A DNA stretch of 64,000 nt from Saposhnikovia divaricata. Its lineage: Eukaryota; Streptophyta; Magnoliopsida; Apiales; Apiaceae. The stretch spans positions 99,289,001 to 99,353,000 of the forward strand of contig CM071594.1 of assembly GCA_036435485.1 (NCBI GenBank), written 5' to 3'. The notes beneath the pieces were generated by a model. It was not told the DNA's origin. It saw nothing but the letters and a program-made list of their open reading frames with translations, and did not search any database. The position numbers and the translations under genes are program-made. How positions within the stretch are numbered: the stretch's first letter is position 1; the number at the start of each line of letters is the position of its first letter. Of the stretch, positions 53,212-64,000 are shown piece by piece.

Positions 53212-53558
53212 TTCGATTCTTTTGTGAAGTGTTGACGCCTAGTGCAACTGGTCTGGTTCACAGACGACTAACATTCACTCGTGGTCTTCATATCATGTCA
53301 TTAAGAACACTGCTAAGAATTGTGCAATCATAAAAACTTTATCACTGGAATCTTTTGGCCCTTCAACTGAATCGTCTGTACATCTAATTTTGTCACTGAG
53401 GCTTGATCATGTTAATGAACTTCTTTCAGCGACTTGATCCTTGTTGATGCCTGTTCTTCAAATTTCACGATCCCTGTATAGAGTTAATATTATTTATCTT
53501 TTATCCTAGTTGAGTTATATATGTCTCTATTACATATTACATTACATTATGTTTTACA
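53212..53558 (-). repeat. Element C 5' LTR, U3-side part (right of CACTA-2)
   Basis: Matches 23093-23440 of the 3' LTR with few changes. On the minus strand it starts TGTAAAACATAATG at 53558. Followed by the CTTTT duplication at 53559-53563. Confidence 0.9.
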
Positions 53559-53563
53559 CTTTT

Positions 53564-54001
53564 TAACTCAACTTCATGTCTTCTATCAAAGCGATTCTGA
53601 AAATTTCTTGATTCCTTGCCTCCTTTGTCTTACCATCTTATTCCATCTTAGTCAAATCTCCTTTATTACCAATAATCACGACTCTTTAAACTATACTCTC
53701 ATAAAGTGTTAACTCCAACTCAATCACTTTACTTTTTATCCAAAAGTTCACTTTTGGTTGAAATTTCTTAGAAACAAACTTTCTAACTTTGCTCTGCTTT
53801 TCTCAAGCTATCATGTTTTGATTCTAAAATTTATATTCAACAATTGGTCTAAAAACAAATAAAAATTTACGTTATTCCATCTACTATATCCAAAATAAAA
53901 CATATAATAATCAGGTGTTCATAGATAGTCCTTCATCAATAACAACTATCACACCAAATGTCTCTACCATAACTTAACTTTCGACCTTCACCAAAATTAA
54001 T
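53564..54001 (-). pseudogene. Element A: leader and gag-region remnant
   Basis: Sequence of A between the element C insertion and the presumed primer site. No gag domain can be read. Together with 21961-22373, only about 0.85 kb lies between RT and the primer site, too short for gag plus protease, so an internal deletion is likely. The ORF at 53521-53712 (+) crosses the LTR boundary and is chance. Confidence 0.4.
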
Positions 54002-54013
54002 ACTCTGATACCC
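54002..54013 (-). promoter_or_regulatory. Degenerate primer binding site of element A
   Basis: Minus strand GGGTATCAGAGT, against TGGTATCAGAGC in elements C and D: two mismatches, at the ends. One base further on the plus strand is TGTTAC, i.e. an LTR ending in CA on the minus strand. Confidence 0.5.
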
Positions 54014-54014
54014 T

Positions 54015-56703
54015 TGTTACTTGTTCTTTGTCTTTACTCAGTTCTCGATAATATTGCATCTCGTACAGATGTTGCGAATCCAATGTTTGAAACTACTTAA
54101 TATCCAATCCTTGTTTTAATTTCAATTTCTCAAACTTGATCAACCAATTCTTCATTGTCATAAATATAACCTTAACGACTTAGGATGTCATCGTATTTAC
54201 CTTTGCTACTTCCAATCACTAACAGCGTTAAGAATCATAAGGGTTTCTAGCGAAACGAACTATTAAAGAGGAATAGATATCAACATGTGTGAATATAGGT
54301 TGAGTTTTGTTCAAAAGAATTTTCATAAAAGAATTTAACCGAGAGATCGATATGATCATTGAACTTTTATTAGGTTGCATTTGTCAATTAGGTCAACTGC
54401 CCTAGTACAAAAAGGTGGCCAGCCTTTAGTACTTTCATGACAAACACAATCAGTGGCGTCCCACTAGACTTCCATCACAAAGATAGGATGTCCCTGAATC
54501 CCCTATTTACATAAGGTTGTTCATCCCAGTTTGATTACAAGAGATCATATATTTGGGGGAAATTTAGAAAATGGTTCAAGAATGTCAAAAGATTATATGA
54601 AAAATGTTGGTTCAAATAACCCCTAGAAAATAGAGGTATCTCTGAAAGAACAGAAATGTGTTTAAATAAATCTGTTATGAAAAGTTCATCATCAACTGAA
54701 ATATAGTTGACTACCCAATGTGATATGGTACCAATTAAACAAAGAAAATAGAAAAGAAGGTTGAATCTCCTTAAACGATAAATTAAATGAAATCAACGGC
54801 TAGTAGTGAGTAACCAGGCCTATACTACAAAGAAATGTTGGTAATCACGTTTCGCATCGTGTTAATAATTCCTTAGTACTCTCTATAACGTTTGCGATGT
54901 AGCTAAACTCACAAAAGGAATTTAGAAAGTATACAAGATTTTCCAGATGACGTCTTCCAAACTTGTAGCTCGGAATTAGTTGCCTCATCCATAGCCGGTC
55001 CTTCGGATGAATCGATCTCTTACTCGCATGATATGTCGTAATACTAAATAAAGTCGTAACTCTCATCTTGAAATCCAACCAATACAATTAAGTATAACTT
55101 AATTACACAGACGACCCCTCAACAAGGATCGATTTCAGGTTATAGTATGAAACAAGAATCTAAATTACAACAACTATTATAACTACTATACCTTCTTATC
55201 AGAAGCGCATTCCAATACTGTATGAGTCCATGCTGATTCTGAAATCTAACTTGAATAGAATGCCTTGCCACACTCGTTCGAATTATAAGACGTAGGTAGA
55301 CCATTCTTAAGTCTAGCTGAAAGATTGGATGAATAACACAAGAGTGAGCCAACAACGCTCAGCAAGTGAATAGTGAAGTAACAACTTCTAAATAAACTGA
55401 AAATTGACAACAAACATAAAGTTGGATTCCAACAATAATAAGATGGTAGAATGATATGACTGGAGGCAATTGAATAATACTGACGTTTGATAACAACAGG
55501 ATATCAACTGAAAGGCAAATCAACAATTGATAATAAAATATGTGCAAGGCAATTGACATTTCAAATAATAAACCAATTTCATTTCACAGTCTTATAAATA
55601 AAACATTTTTAAAGTGATTGGAAGTTTTTATTTCATAACAGACAATACGGGTGATCAACCCATAAGGTCCCCATACCGGATACAAAGTCCCTCTAGACAT
55701 TAATCCTCTCATTAGGATAGCTTGGGTTCCCAAGAGGCAACACATTGGCCTATAAAGGTGTCGAACTGGACAAACCAGAACAACACTATAACATACAAAA
55801 ACCGACGGAACCAGCATTACCCGTTCATCCCGTCTCTCCAATCGTCAGGAATCCGTGGAAACCATTTAGACGGAGTTCCTAATATTTTATAAAATCTTTC
55901 TTTAAAACTGTTAAGTTTTGCAAAAACTCTTTTTAACTTCATAAAACATTTTAATACTTAATCCTTTCGAAAACTTTTACTTCGAAGTACCTTCGACTCA
56001 CTGATAACAAATCAGCCCAATCTAAGTAACTTCAATGTATTTTAAAGAAAAACAACTCATTTTGATTTGCAATGATGAAAGTCTAAAGATTTGGTCAAGT
56101 GGTCTAATACCAAAGTAATAGGGTAACAAATCTGATTCATCCTGAAAAACTCAAAGATAATTATGATAATGATTAAGGAATAGTTATAAAATTTCAAGAT
56201 TTAGGTTATACCAAATTGGAATTTAAGAAACTTGAGTATTCACTTTACAACATTAAAGCAGGGTAATATATCAGTTTGTGGAGTTAAAGGTCTTGACTTT
56301 ATGAAACCATGGTTAGACAGGGCATAGTAAATAAGTCTCACTTTTTTAAATCAAGGTTCGTTTGAATACGAATTTCAAAACAGGGTTTAGTAACATATAG
56401 TTTCTTAAAACAATGTTTTGTTGAAATAAGGTTCATTGAAAGTCAAGTTCAATAAAATTATGATTCCTTAAAACATGGTTCGTTAAAACCTGGATTCTTT
56501 AAAATAGAGGTTAAGTAAAACTTGGTTCTTTAAAACAATGCTCGGTAGGATAGAAGTTAAGAAAACATAAGTAATACTAGAGTTAATAAAACATGATTTG
56601 ATAACTAGAAGAAGGTTTATCAATCAATAAATTATAAAACATGGGTTAAGTTTTAGAAATCGTATTTAATTAAGACTTAAAAGTCTGATTGGGTTCATAG
56701 GGT
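54015..56703 (-). mobile_element. Element A: 5' LTR (partial, at least 2.7 kb)
   Basis: Inferred from the primer site at 54002. The segment 55580-55860 is less AT-rich and looks like an R/U5 region. The part at 55880-56640 is AT-rich with loose TTAAAACATGGTTCGTTAAAA-type repetition. No gene is visible; the frames at 54845-55087, 55140-55355, 55359-55559 and 55584-55841 have no recognisable feature. The LTR is cut at 56703 by CACTA-3. Its start would lie beyond the window, which fits the fact that the start of the 3' LTR (4204 downward) has no counterpart here. Confidence 0.45.
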
Positions 56704-56954
56704 CACTACACCATAAGTGGCCTATTCTAACTCATGCGTAATGTTACAATAGGCTCAAAATCTATTACAATAGGCCTATTGTAACACTTTGGGGCGTTAC
56801 ATTTACGGGTGTTACAACAGGTGCCTACTGTAACGCTTTTGCCCATTTACTGTAACACTAATAAAGCGATACATTATGTCGCTAATGTAACAATATCATC
56901 ACCTACTGTAACGGATTTGTAATGTTACACTTGAACTTACTTTGAGGGAGAGAA

Positions 56955-57292
56955 CGTGGGGCCCACTCACATGTAACACGCGTGGGGCCTAACGCCACGT
57001 GGCAATAGTGGGGCCCATCTGACACGTGGCATGTATGGGACCCACTACCGTATGGCATGTGGAGGACCCACTGACACGTGGCATGTGTGGGACCGATTGC
57101 CACAGGGCACTTGTGGGGCCCACCTGACACGTGGCATGGGGGGTGGGGCCCACTGCCATGTGGCACTTGTGGGGCCCACCTGACACGTGCCATGGGTGGG
57201 GTCCACTGCCACGTGGCATGTGGGTCCCCTACCTGCCACGTTGCATGTATGGGGCCCCCTACCACGTGGTATGTGTGGGGCCCACACTATAT
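56955..57292. repeat. GC-rich minisatellite with GTGGGGCCCAC and CACGTGG motifs
   Basis: About nine imperfect units of roughly 37 bp, alternating GTGGGGCCCAC and CACGTGGCATG. It lies in the 3' subterminal region of CACTA-3. Five or more His/Cys/Trp/Pro-rich frames on both strands (56903-57319) are artefacts of this repeat. Confidence 0.9.
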
Positions 57293-57732
57293 TATAACGC
57301 TGTAACATTTCTACTATAACACTAAATAAGATTAAAATGTAACACTACAATAGGAAAAGGTAACACCAGATGAACATGCAAGTGTAACACTATAATAGGC
57401 AAATGTAACACTAAAATGAAAAAAATTTGAAATAGCTGCTTTATATATGCAACATTCCCATTAATAACCATTACATAACCATTGCATGTCCAACCAACAT
57501 TCAAAAACCAACATGTCTAAACCAACATTCAACCCAATTCTACCATTAAAATGCCTCCGACCACTGAACTACCTCAACCTCATTCAAGCCAAAATATACC
57601 AATTCTACTTCCTTCGACCACTCCAAACAACTTCACAAACCACCATTTAATTACAAACTACGATAACAAAAAAGTTCTAAATAAATAGTAAAGTTTGACA
57701 TTTACTAAAGTACGATAAAAACCAGATCATAT
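57293..57732. other. Subterminal repeats and 3' UTR of the CACTA-3 second gene
   Basis: TGTAACACTA-type repeats to about 57420, then AT-rich sequence with CCAACATTC and CCACC copies and no frame. Probably the 3' UTR of the TNPA-like gene. Confidence 0.5.
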
Positions 57733-60700
57733 TCAAGAAGTAGTGCCGCCCGTAGTGACAGGAGTGAAAGGACTGCCACTGTCATCCTCCTGTTCAGTAG
57801 AAAAGGTAGCACAAAAGTCTGGAACATTAAACTTCATATTAGGATTTGCCCCTCCGAGCATTTTGAAGAACCTAGCCATGTTCTCGTGAACTTTTCTATT
57901 AACCTTGGCATCCATTTCAGCCTCCAGATTTTGAGTGATCTTTGCAGTCAAATCCTCAACACAAGGTTCTGAAATTGGAATAGTAGGAGCAGTTTCTGTC
58001 ATCGAAGCAACTGCTTTACCTTGCCTTCCCACCAACCAATCTGGTCTATTCTTTTTTCTGGGAAGCAACACATCTGCATCATCCCCGTTTTTTAACATGT
58101 CTTTGATGGCATCCTACAAGAGACAGTTTCATAAATTTTTGAGAGGTAAAATGAGTTCAAATTTATACTTAATGATATGATATACTTATAATTCGTTTCT
58201 GAACTACATCCGTAGTTGACTTGTACTTGCACCCTGCCTTGCGCTTACGACTTTTGAAATACACTTTAGCATTTGATGGGGAGGCATGATTTGGGTCTTT
58301 GTTTTTCTGGCATGTACCGGAAATAGCATGGATAAGGTGATAAGCATTAAACACTAAGAAGACGCAACAGGTAGCAAAAACAAAAATGATATCACATGGA
58401 TTACCATATGAAGAGAACACAACATACACTTGTCGAAAATTGCAATTAAGCTAAATGAGTAAGCAAGTTCAGGAGAAAATAATTTTCACATGGATAAGGT
58501 GAAAATTACCATATGTAAAATAATTATTCCTGATTTTATAAACAAAATAATTTTCAAAAAACATGTTTTGATAAGTTGTATTAAAGAAAGAAGATCAAAC
58601 TGCAATTACCTCAAGAACATACTAATCACAAAACATGCATTAAACATACTAATCACAGATAACTATACCAACAACAATTCACCAACGATAATCATCATAC
58701 CAGCTTGTTTTTAACTTGAGCAAGACTCTTCCGACCGAGAGTGTGTGTCTCGACATTGGAATTACGACGGGCTGTATTATCCTCTGCCAATGACTGTTAC
58801 GAGAAAAATGTGTGTAGCATCAAATAATATCATTTGTACCAAATGAATGAATCAAAATACACAGGTCAACCTTTTTTTTTATACTTTATATATCATGTAT
58901 ATCAGCTAGTAAAAGTACCTGAACTCCATCATTTGACCAATACTTTAATAACATTTTAAAATCCTCAAGAGGAATTTGGTCCGGCCTGTTTTGGATCCTT
59001 TCCTCATCATTTTCATATTCCTTGTAATGACGGCTTTTGACATGGGACTTGTGTGTTCACCATAATGAATCAAGTGTCTTGTTTTCCCAGTGTTTCCCTT
59101 CTCCCGGAATAACATACCTTTCCTATAATGTATCAAACATAAATTGCATCAGTTCATGCATACATATGAAAAAAAATGGGAAATTTAATTTAGGAAATAG
59201 AGGTCACCCTAGTATACTCCAGCATTTTATCCTTTAATTCTTCAGGCACAACATGCCAATTAACATATGTAAGCGACACGTGATCCTTAACTAGTGTCCC
59301 GAAGAAATTACTTAGCTCAGATGTAAGATTCTTATCTCCAATTGGTTGACCACGTCTATTAAGATGAATGACTGGCTTTCCTATACATTTTTTAGGAGCT
59401 ATACAGGTATACAAAAATTACAAGAAGATGTAATGAACTGCATTAATATATTATTGCTAATAATCCACCTAATGTAGATTCAAGGCGTACAAATGCATAT
59501 TACCTGCTTTAACTTCTTCATCTGCATTTGGTAAACTTGATTAAACAATATCCTCCTCTATACTTGGATCAGGTTTAAGATTCTGCTTCTGACGTTCCCG
59601 CAATGCTATATAAGCAGCAACTGATCCACTTGGTACAGAATTGTCTCCCTGTTTTAACAGTTTACTACATGTCGATTTTAAAAGTTTTGCATGGATTCTA
59701 GAAGTGGAAACTTCCTTCTCAGTAGCAGTGGCAACTTTCTTTCCCATTTCCTCTATACCATGCACCGGATCCTTACCATCTGAATCCGTACACTTTGCTC
59801 GCAAATGAGTTCTAGGACCAGGTTTAGTCTTCCTTTCCTTGACAGGTTTAATTGTCTATAGTGTATATGAAGATAACATTAACTTCACACAAAATAAAAT
59901 TTCATATACTAAATCAAAAGCCAAGAAATAAAATTAATTAAAATTAATTAAAAAAGTCTCTATTATATTAATTAACATGTTATATGAGCGTAGTAAGCAG
60001 TTAATGTACTACTTTAAATTAATTAAAAATACTATTTTATGAATTAGTTAATGTCTTTTTAATTTTTTATGTTTAATTACTGATTTTAAACAATACAAAT
60101 ATTATCATTAAAATAAATATCACCTCCGACGAATCATCAGTATCATCTTCAATCTCATTTTCCACAATATATTCATCAGATTCCTCCCCATCTTTCTTTT
60201 TTATTTTACTTTCCTCGACTCTAGGTGGATTTGGATTAGCAGCATATTTTCCTAACCCAAGTTCGAAAAACTTTTGTTTATTTTCTTGCACACGCTTAAT
60301 TCTACCTAGCTCATACTTATTCACTGGCGGCAACTACAAGACATCAAATCCGATAAATTGAACTTGTTATATCAGAAAACAATAATAATTAACAGAAAAA
60401 GAGGGGTGAGGGGACAATATTAGTACCTCAACAACAATTTGATTCTCTTTAGTTATTTTTCCTGCCTTAATACCATTCTGTAACTCCAATTTCCTTTTCG
60501 CTGTTCCTCTTGTAATCACAGGTACTTGTCGTACCTCTTGCAACTGAGGTGACGTCGGAACCTTCCTACATTGTCGTACCTCTTGCAACTGAGGTGACCT
60601 CAGAACCTTCCTACCTTGTTTTTGCTGTTGGAGTTGGTGTGCAGTAACAAATGTACGCTTCACTTGTTCATGGGCGGCAACTATAACATAAATGTAACAC

Positions 60701-60740
60701 TTAATCAAGCAACAAGGAGTGTACACATACACACACACAC

Positions 60741-60806
<66 letters not shown>

Positions 60807-61182
60807 CATAAATACCTTGAACTATATTCTTCCTCGGTCGTACGACTACGCTTGGCTGGAATTGAAGCAATGGCTCAATTTTTTTGTCAACAAAGTTGTC
60901 AACATAGAAAGCTATTTCTCGACCATTTTTGCAGCCATTTACAAGTTCCATAAAGTCTGCGTCATCTTTCACAAGCTTCCAATCTTTGTTTTCTTCGTTC
61001 CAGACATATACTCCTCCAATTTCTTCGTAATTGAGGTGATCCCTGACATATTCCATAAGCACCGTGTATGAAACTGTATCGACATCCTTTTTGTGAACAA
61101 GTAAGGTCTTTCCACCAGAATATAAAGTCTTCCTGAACACCCCTTCGTAGAAAAATCTTATACTCATAAATTTATCTGGCAT
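57733..61182 (-). CDS. TNPA-like protein gene of CACTA-3 (multi-exon, plant transposase Ptta/En/Spm family)
   Basis: Second gene of the element, minus strand, split by introns. First exon about 61182-60820: a PB1-like domain (MSIRFFYEGVFRKTLYSGGK; GGVYVWNEENKDWKLVKDDA). Then basic, Gln-rich segments (60660-60430) with a short internal duplication (PQLQEVRQ), an acidic linker (60333-60120) and a Ser/Lys segment (59804-59541). The conserved family region follows: 59414-59190 (FFGTLVKDHVSLTYVNWHVV; PEELKDKMLEYT), 59136-58945, about 58795-58710 and 58320-58190 (PNHASPSNAKVYFKSRKRKA). The last exon, 58098-57733, ends in an oligomerisation-like helix (VHENMARFFKMLGGANPN). In En/Spm the TNPA-type protein binds subterminal repeats and pairs the ends. 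No unavoidable stop was seen, but splice sites were not all verified. A (TA)n tract lies in the first intron. Confidence 0.75.
60744..60806. repeat. (TA)n microsatellite
   Basis: About 31 TA units preceded by a short (CA)n run, within the first intron of the TNPA-like gene. The open frame across it in 60367-61182 (-) and 60616-61071 (+) is an artefact. Confidence 0.95.
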
Positions 61183-61528
61183 CCTACAAAAATGAATAGA
61201 AAATGATTAAAGCAAGGAGTACAAAAATGACTATAAACTGAGGTATGATGCAATAAAATAACAAAAGACAATTATGTAAATTTACCCAAATGCAATAAAA
61301 ATTACATAAGCCAGTAACGTTAACAACGGGAGTTTGATTAACAAATAAACAAAACAAAATTAATGCAATAAATCATTACAACATACAAAATTAATGCAAT
61401 AAACATAAAATAATTTATTTACCTAGTAAAATTAATGCAATAAACAGGAAAAAAACATTTATCACATAGCAACTAAACAGGAGCCTTGAATGGTCATTAC
61501 AAACTTAGACAATTAACCATAATTCATA
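61183..61528. other. Spacer between the two CACTA-3 genes
   Basis: AT-rich with several AATTAATGCAATAA repeats near 61360-61440. It would hold the 3' end of TNP2 and the promoter of the second gene. No TATA box stands out. Confidence 0.4.
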
Positions 61529-64000
61529 CTAAACAGGAGTTTTTTTTACTTTAGTTGGTGACTTGGGAATTTGTCTTTTAGGGACATCATCCCTAAACAA
61601 ACTAAATTCACCAACTTGATTTTCTATTTCATAACCAAGATTAATATGAGGTTTATGGAGTGATGTGGTTGTATTCTTCTTCAGAACAATCTTTGTCTTC
61701 AGTGTCACACCAGTCCCTCGGTAAATTTTTAATAGCATAGTGCACAACATTTTCAATCGGATCTTCCACATAGAATACTTGCTGCACTTGTGAAGCAATG
61801 ACTTAAGGATCATATTTGTTGCTTAACTTTTTAAAATTCACCCTAGTCATACCATAGGGATCTCTTTCTTCTTGGTACCAACAACACTTGAAAAGAATCA
61901 CGTTAAGAACTACCCAATAATCAATTTCAATAATATCTCCAATTGATCCATAGTAGTTGACATCCCCAATAATTGGGTTTTGGTCCTTAGAACTTGCAAA
62001 ACTAGTGGTTTTAGCAGTAAAAAAAATGCCACTATTTTTAGTTGTGCATCGAGAATCTCTGCTCTTTGTGTGGAAACGATAACCATTTATCACATACCCA
62101 CTAAACCTCCTAGCTGTTCAATTCGGACCCAATGCAAGCACCTGTAACTCACTCGAAATTGCATCCCTTTTGGAAACCTGTTCTTGTAACCATTTCCAAA
62201 ACTTTTCATGGTGTGCCCGTTCCCTTTTGAATCTCTTTGAAGGCATCACCTTCCACTAAAGTTCGGTGATCCCTATGAAAAAATTAAGTTCAAACAGTGT
62301 AAGAAGAAAGGCATTTTCCAAATTTATATTATTTAATAAATAAAGTAAGGACTAAAGAACTTACTCGATTAAAGTCTGAATTTCCTTATTATCACTGTTG
62401 AACAAAGTGTAGGTATGACATGCTTTCCAATCTGATTCTTTTAATTGAAAAACTTTGCCAAATTTATTCCTTCTTGTTCCAATACGATACCGTACATTTT
62501 GGCCACTTCTTTCAAAATTAATACTTATTTTTGCTTCTTCACCACCCAAAAATCTTGAACAGAATGTGACACACTCGTTTGCTAGGTAGGCTTCTACAAT
62601 TGAACCTTCTGGTCTGCTCCTATTACGAACATATGATTTCAGCTTGCCAAGATATCGCTCAATAGGATACATACATCGGAGGTGCTCTGGTCCGCCGTTT
62701 TCAACTTCCTTACATAAATGGACAGGCAGGTGCACCATGATGTCAAAGAAGGCAGGGGGAATATAATCTCAAATTCACAAAGTATATCAACAATTTCTTC
62801 TTGCAACCTCTTGATATCATCTAAATGAATAACCTTACTCCATAGACCTCTCAAAAATGCACTTAATCTAATCAATGGTTTTTCCACCTCAGGTTTTAAC
62901 GATTTCTTCATAGCAAATTGTAGCAAGTAGTGGAGGATAAAATGCGCGTCATGGCTTTTACACCCCACTACTTCTCTCTCGCTTGTGTTCACATAACGAC
63001 TAATATTAGAAGCAAAGCCATAAGGCAGTTTCACATTATTCAAAACCTTTAAAAAGACTTCTTTCTCCTTGTTTGTCATGTCAAAGATTGCTATCATAAT
63101 TTCATAATTCTTTCCATCAGCGCATTTGACCGGGTGAAGGGATTGTCGTATACCCATTTCTTGTAAATCGAAACGAGCACCTAAGTGATCTTTTGACATG
63201 CCACCAATATTAAGTAAAGTAACTAATATATTGTCGCATAGGTTCTTTTTTATGTGCATAGTGTCAAGGTTATGTCGAATTGGTTTATGCTTCCAATACA
63301 GAAAATCAAAAAAAAATTGACTTCTTTTTAAAAGGGGAGTCACTCTTACGCTTTCTCTTTCTCTTGTCTTTCACATTTTTCCCAAATTGGTTTTCAAACC
63401 CAACCAACAATTGTTCAATATCCATTCCCGTTAATGGTACCGAAATCTGCCTCATTTCAGTTTGCCCATTGAATCTTCTCTTGTCAAACCTCCATTTGTG
63501 TGAAGGTTCAAGATACTTTCTGTGATTCATATAGAACATTTTTCTGCTATGTTTTAAATAATCTGAGCAAGTCTCGTAGTGACACACTGGACACGCTAGT
63601 CTACCCTTTGTGCTCCAACCTGACAACATAGGGTATCCTGGAAAATCACTAATGGTCCAAAGCACCTGTGCCCGTAAGTTAAAATTATGACCAGTCAAGG
63701 CATCATAGGTTTTGATGCTAACATCCCATAATTCTTTCAATTCGGCAATTAAAAGCTGCATATACACGTCGATACTATTATTTGGAGAATCTGGCCTTGA
63801 TATTAAAGTTGAAAGAATTAAATTTTCTTGCTTCATGCAAATCCAGGGTGGGAGGTTGTAGTTTACTAGTAAAATTGGCCATGTAGTATGACTTAAATTC
63901 CTGGCACGATATGGATTAAATCCATCAGAAGCTACACCTAGTCTAACATTTCAAATTTCCGAAGAAAAATCAGGATACATGGCATCCATTATCATCCAAG
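61529..64000 (-). pseudogene. TNP2-like transposase of CACTA-3, 3' part, broken
   Basis: Minus-strand coding, entering from the right. NVRLGVASDGFNPYRA lies near 63950-63895, with an in-frame TGA just before it. Next is the transposase_21 region (VLWTISDFPGYPMLSGWSTK; RLACPVCHYETC with zinc-ribbon-like Cys; FYMNHRKYLEPSHKWRFDKR) at 63836-63306. Then 63343-62760 (HNLDTMHIKKNLCDNILVTL), DUF4218-like 62738-62361 (EHLRCMYPIERYLGKLKSYV; YLANECVTFC), and DUF4216-like 62093-61600 (NGYRFHTKSRDSRCTTKNSG; FKCCWY; YGMTRVNFKKL; QQVFYVEDPIENVV). Frame changes lie in the A-run at about 63310-63320, near 62755 and near 61805, and a stop near 62110. TNP2 is the catalytic CACTA transposase; this copy is very probably inactive. 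Confidence 0.88.

Larger units (their letters stand above)
22374..53558 (-). mobile_element. Element C: SIRE/Maximus-like Ty1/copia retrotransposon, split by three insertions
   Basis: Minus-strand order: 5' LTR (53558-53212 and 47197-46555), initiator-Met primer site (46552-46541), gag (46503-45619 and 35308-34699), pol (about 34564-31335 and 27106-26390), env-like ORF (25733-23912), polypurine tract (23450-23442), 3' LTR (23440-22374). The copia order integrase before RT is clear. The extra ORF after pol is characteristic of the SIRE lineage. Insertions: CACTA-2 in the 5' LTR, element D in gag, CACTA-1 in pol. All coding parts carry stops or frameshifts. Confidence 0.9.
56704..64000 (-). mobile_element. 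CACTA-3: CACTA transposon with TNP2- and TNPA-like genes (right part off window)
   Basis: The left end CACTACACCATAAGTGGCC shares the CACTACACCATAA core with CACTA-1. Subterminal TGTAACA/TGTTACA-type repeats fill 56745-56945 and 57300-57420. Both transposase-type genes point left (minus): TNP2-like at 61529 to the window end, TNPA-like at 57733-61182. The 5' end lies beyond 64000, so the target duplication (left copy would be GGT) cannot be confirmed. Several breaks in TNP2 suggest this copy is no longer autonomous. Confidence 0.9.

Noticed and set aside
55584..55841. 85-aa minus ORF
   Set aside because: No domain; position fits the R/U5 part of the element A LTR.
56903..57319. Cys/His/Pro/Trp-rich proteins on both strands
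   Set aside because: Translations of a GC-rich minisatellite in several frames; no splice or start context.
60367..61071. Long frames running through the (TA)n tract as a Tyr-Ile repeat protein
   Set aside because: Alternating Tyr-Ile is the translation of the microsatellite, which lies in a probable intron.

Overview
The window is a stack of nested transposable elements from a large plant nuclear genome. Evidence for a plant: Ty1/copia, chromodomain Ty3/gypsy and Tat/Athila-type LTR retrotransposons, three CACTA (En/Spm) DNA transposons, plant tRNA-Asp and initiator tRNA-Met primer sites, and captured fragments of intron-containing plant genes. It is most likely a eudicot; I cannot name the species. 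I see no free-standing host gene, rRNA, tRNA or CRISPR array.

Layout from outside inwards. (1) 1-~3480, + strand: the end of a Tat/Ogre-like gypsy element, with a hypervariable 3' UTR of hairpin-rich tandem repeats (1-905, 1930-2640), a polypurine tract and an LTR starting at 2949. (2) Element A, - strand: a decayed chromodomain Ty3/gypsy element running from about 3481 to at least 56703 and split by later insertions. Its 3' LTR start, polypurine tract, chromodomain, integrase and RNase H lie at 3481-6275, its reverse transcriptase (RT) at 21454-21960, its primer site at about 54002 and its 5' LTR from 54015 upwards. (3) Element B, + strand, 6276-21448, inserted in A between 5-bp AAATC duplications. 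It is a tandem LTR-internal-LTR-internal-LTR-internal-LTR array with 4638-bp units, each carrying the same 317-codon ORF and no pol. (4) Element C, - strand, 22374-53558, inserted in A between CTTTT duplications. It is a SIRE/Maximus-like copia element with gag, pol and an extra env-like ORF, all broken.

Element C hosts three further insertions. CACTA-1 (27107-31334) cuts its pol and carries at least one host-gene exon. Element D (35309-45618, + strand gypsy, LTRs of about 3.4 kb) cuts its gag and carries an extra pre-gag ORF and an intact gag but only a scar of pol. CACTA-2 (47198-53208, TAC duplications) cuts its 5' LTR and carries ten colinear exons of an EDEM-type alpha-mannosidase gene. 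(5) CACTA-3 starts at 56704 inside A's 5' LTR and runs off the right edge; it has TNP2-like and TNPA-like transposase genes, both on the - strand.

The points most worth a second look are the three-unit shared-LTR array with one outlier LTR, the captured EDEM gene, the pre-gag ORF of D, and the sequence-changing but stem-preserving palindromes of the left-hand 3' UTR. Most retroelement proteins are broken. The clearly intact ones are the three copies of the 317-aa ORF in B and the two ORFs of D.
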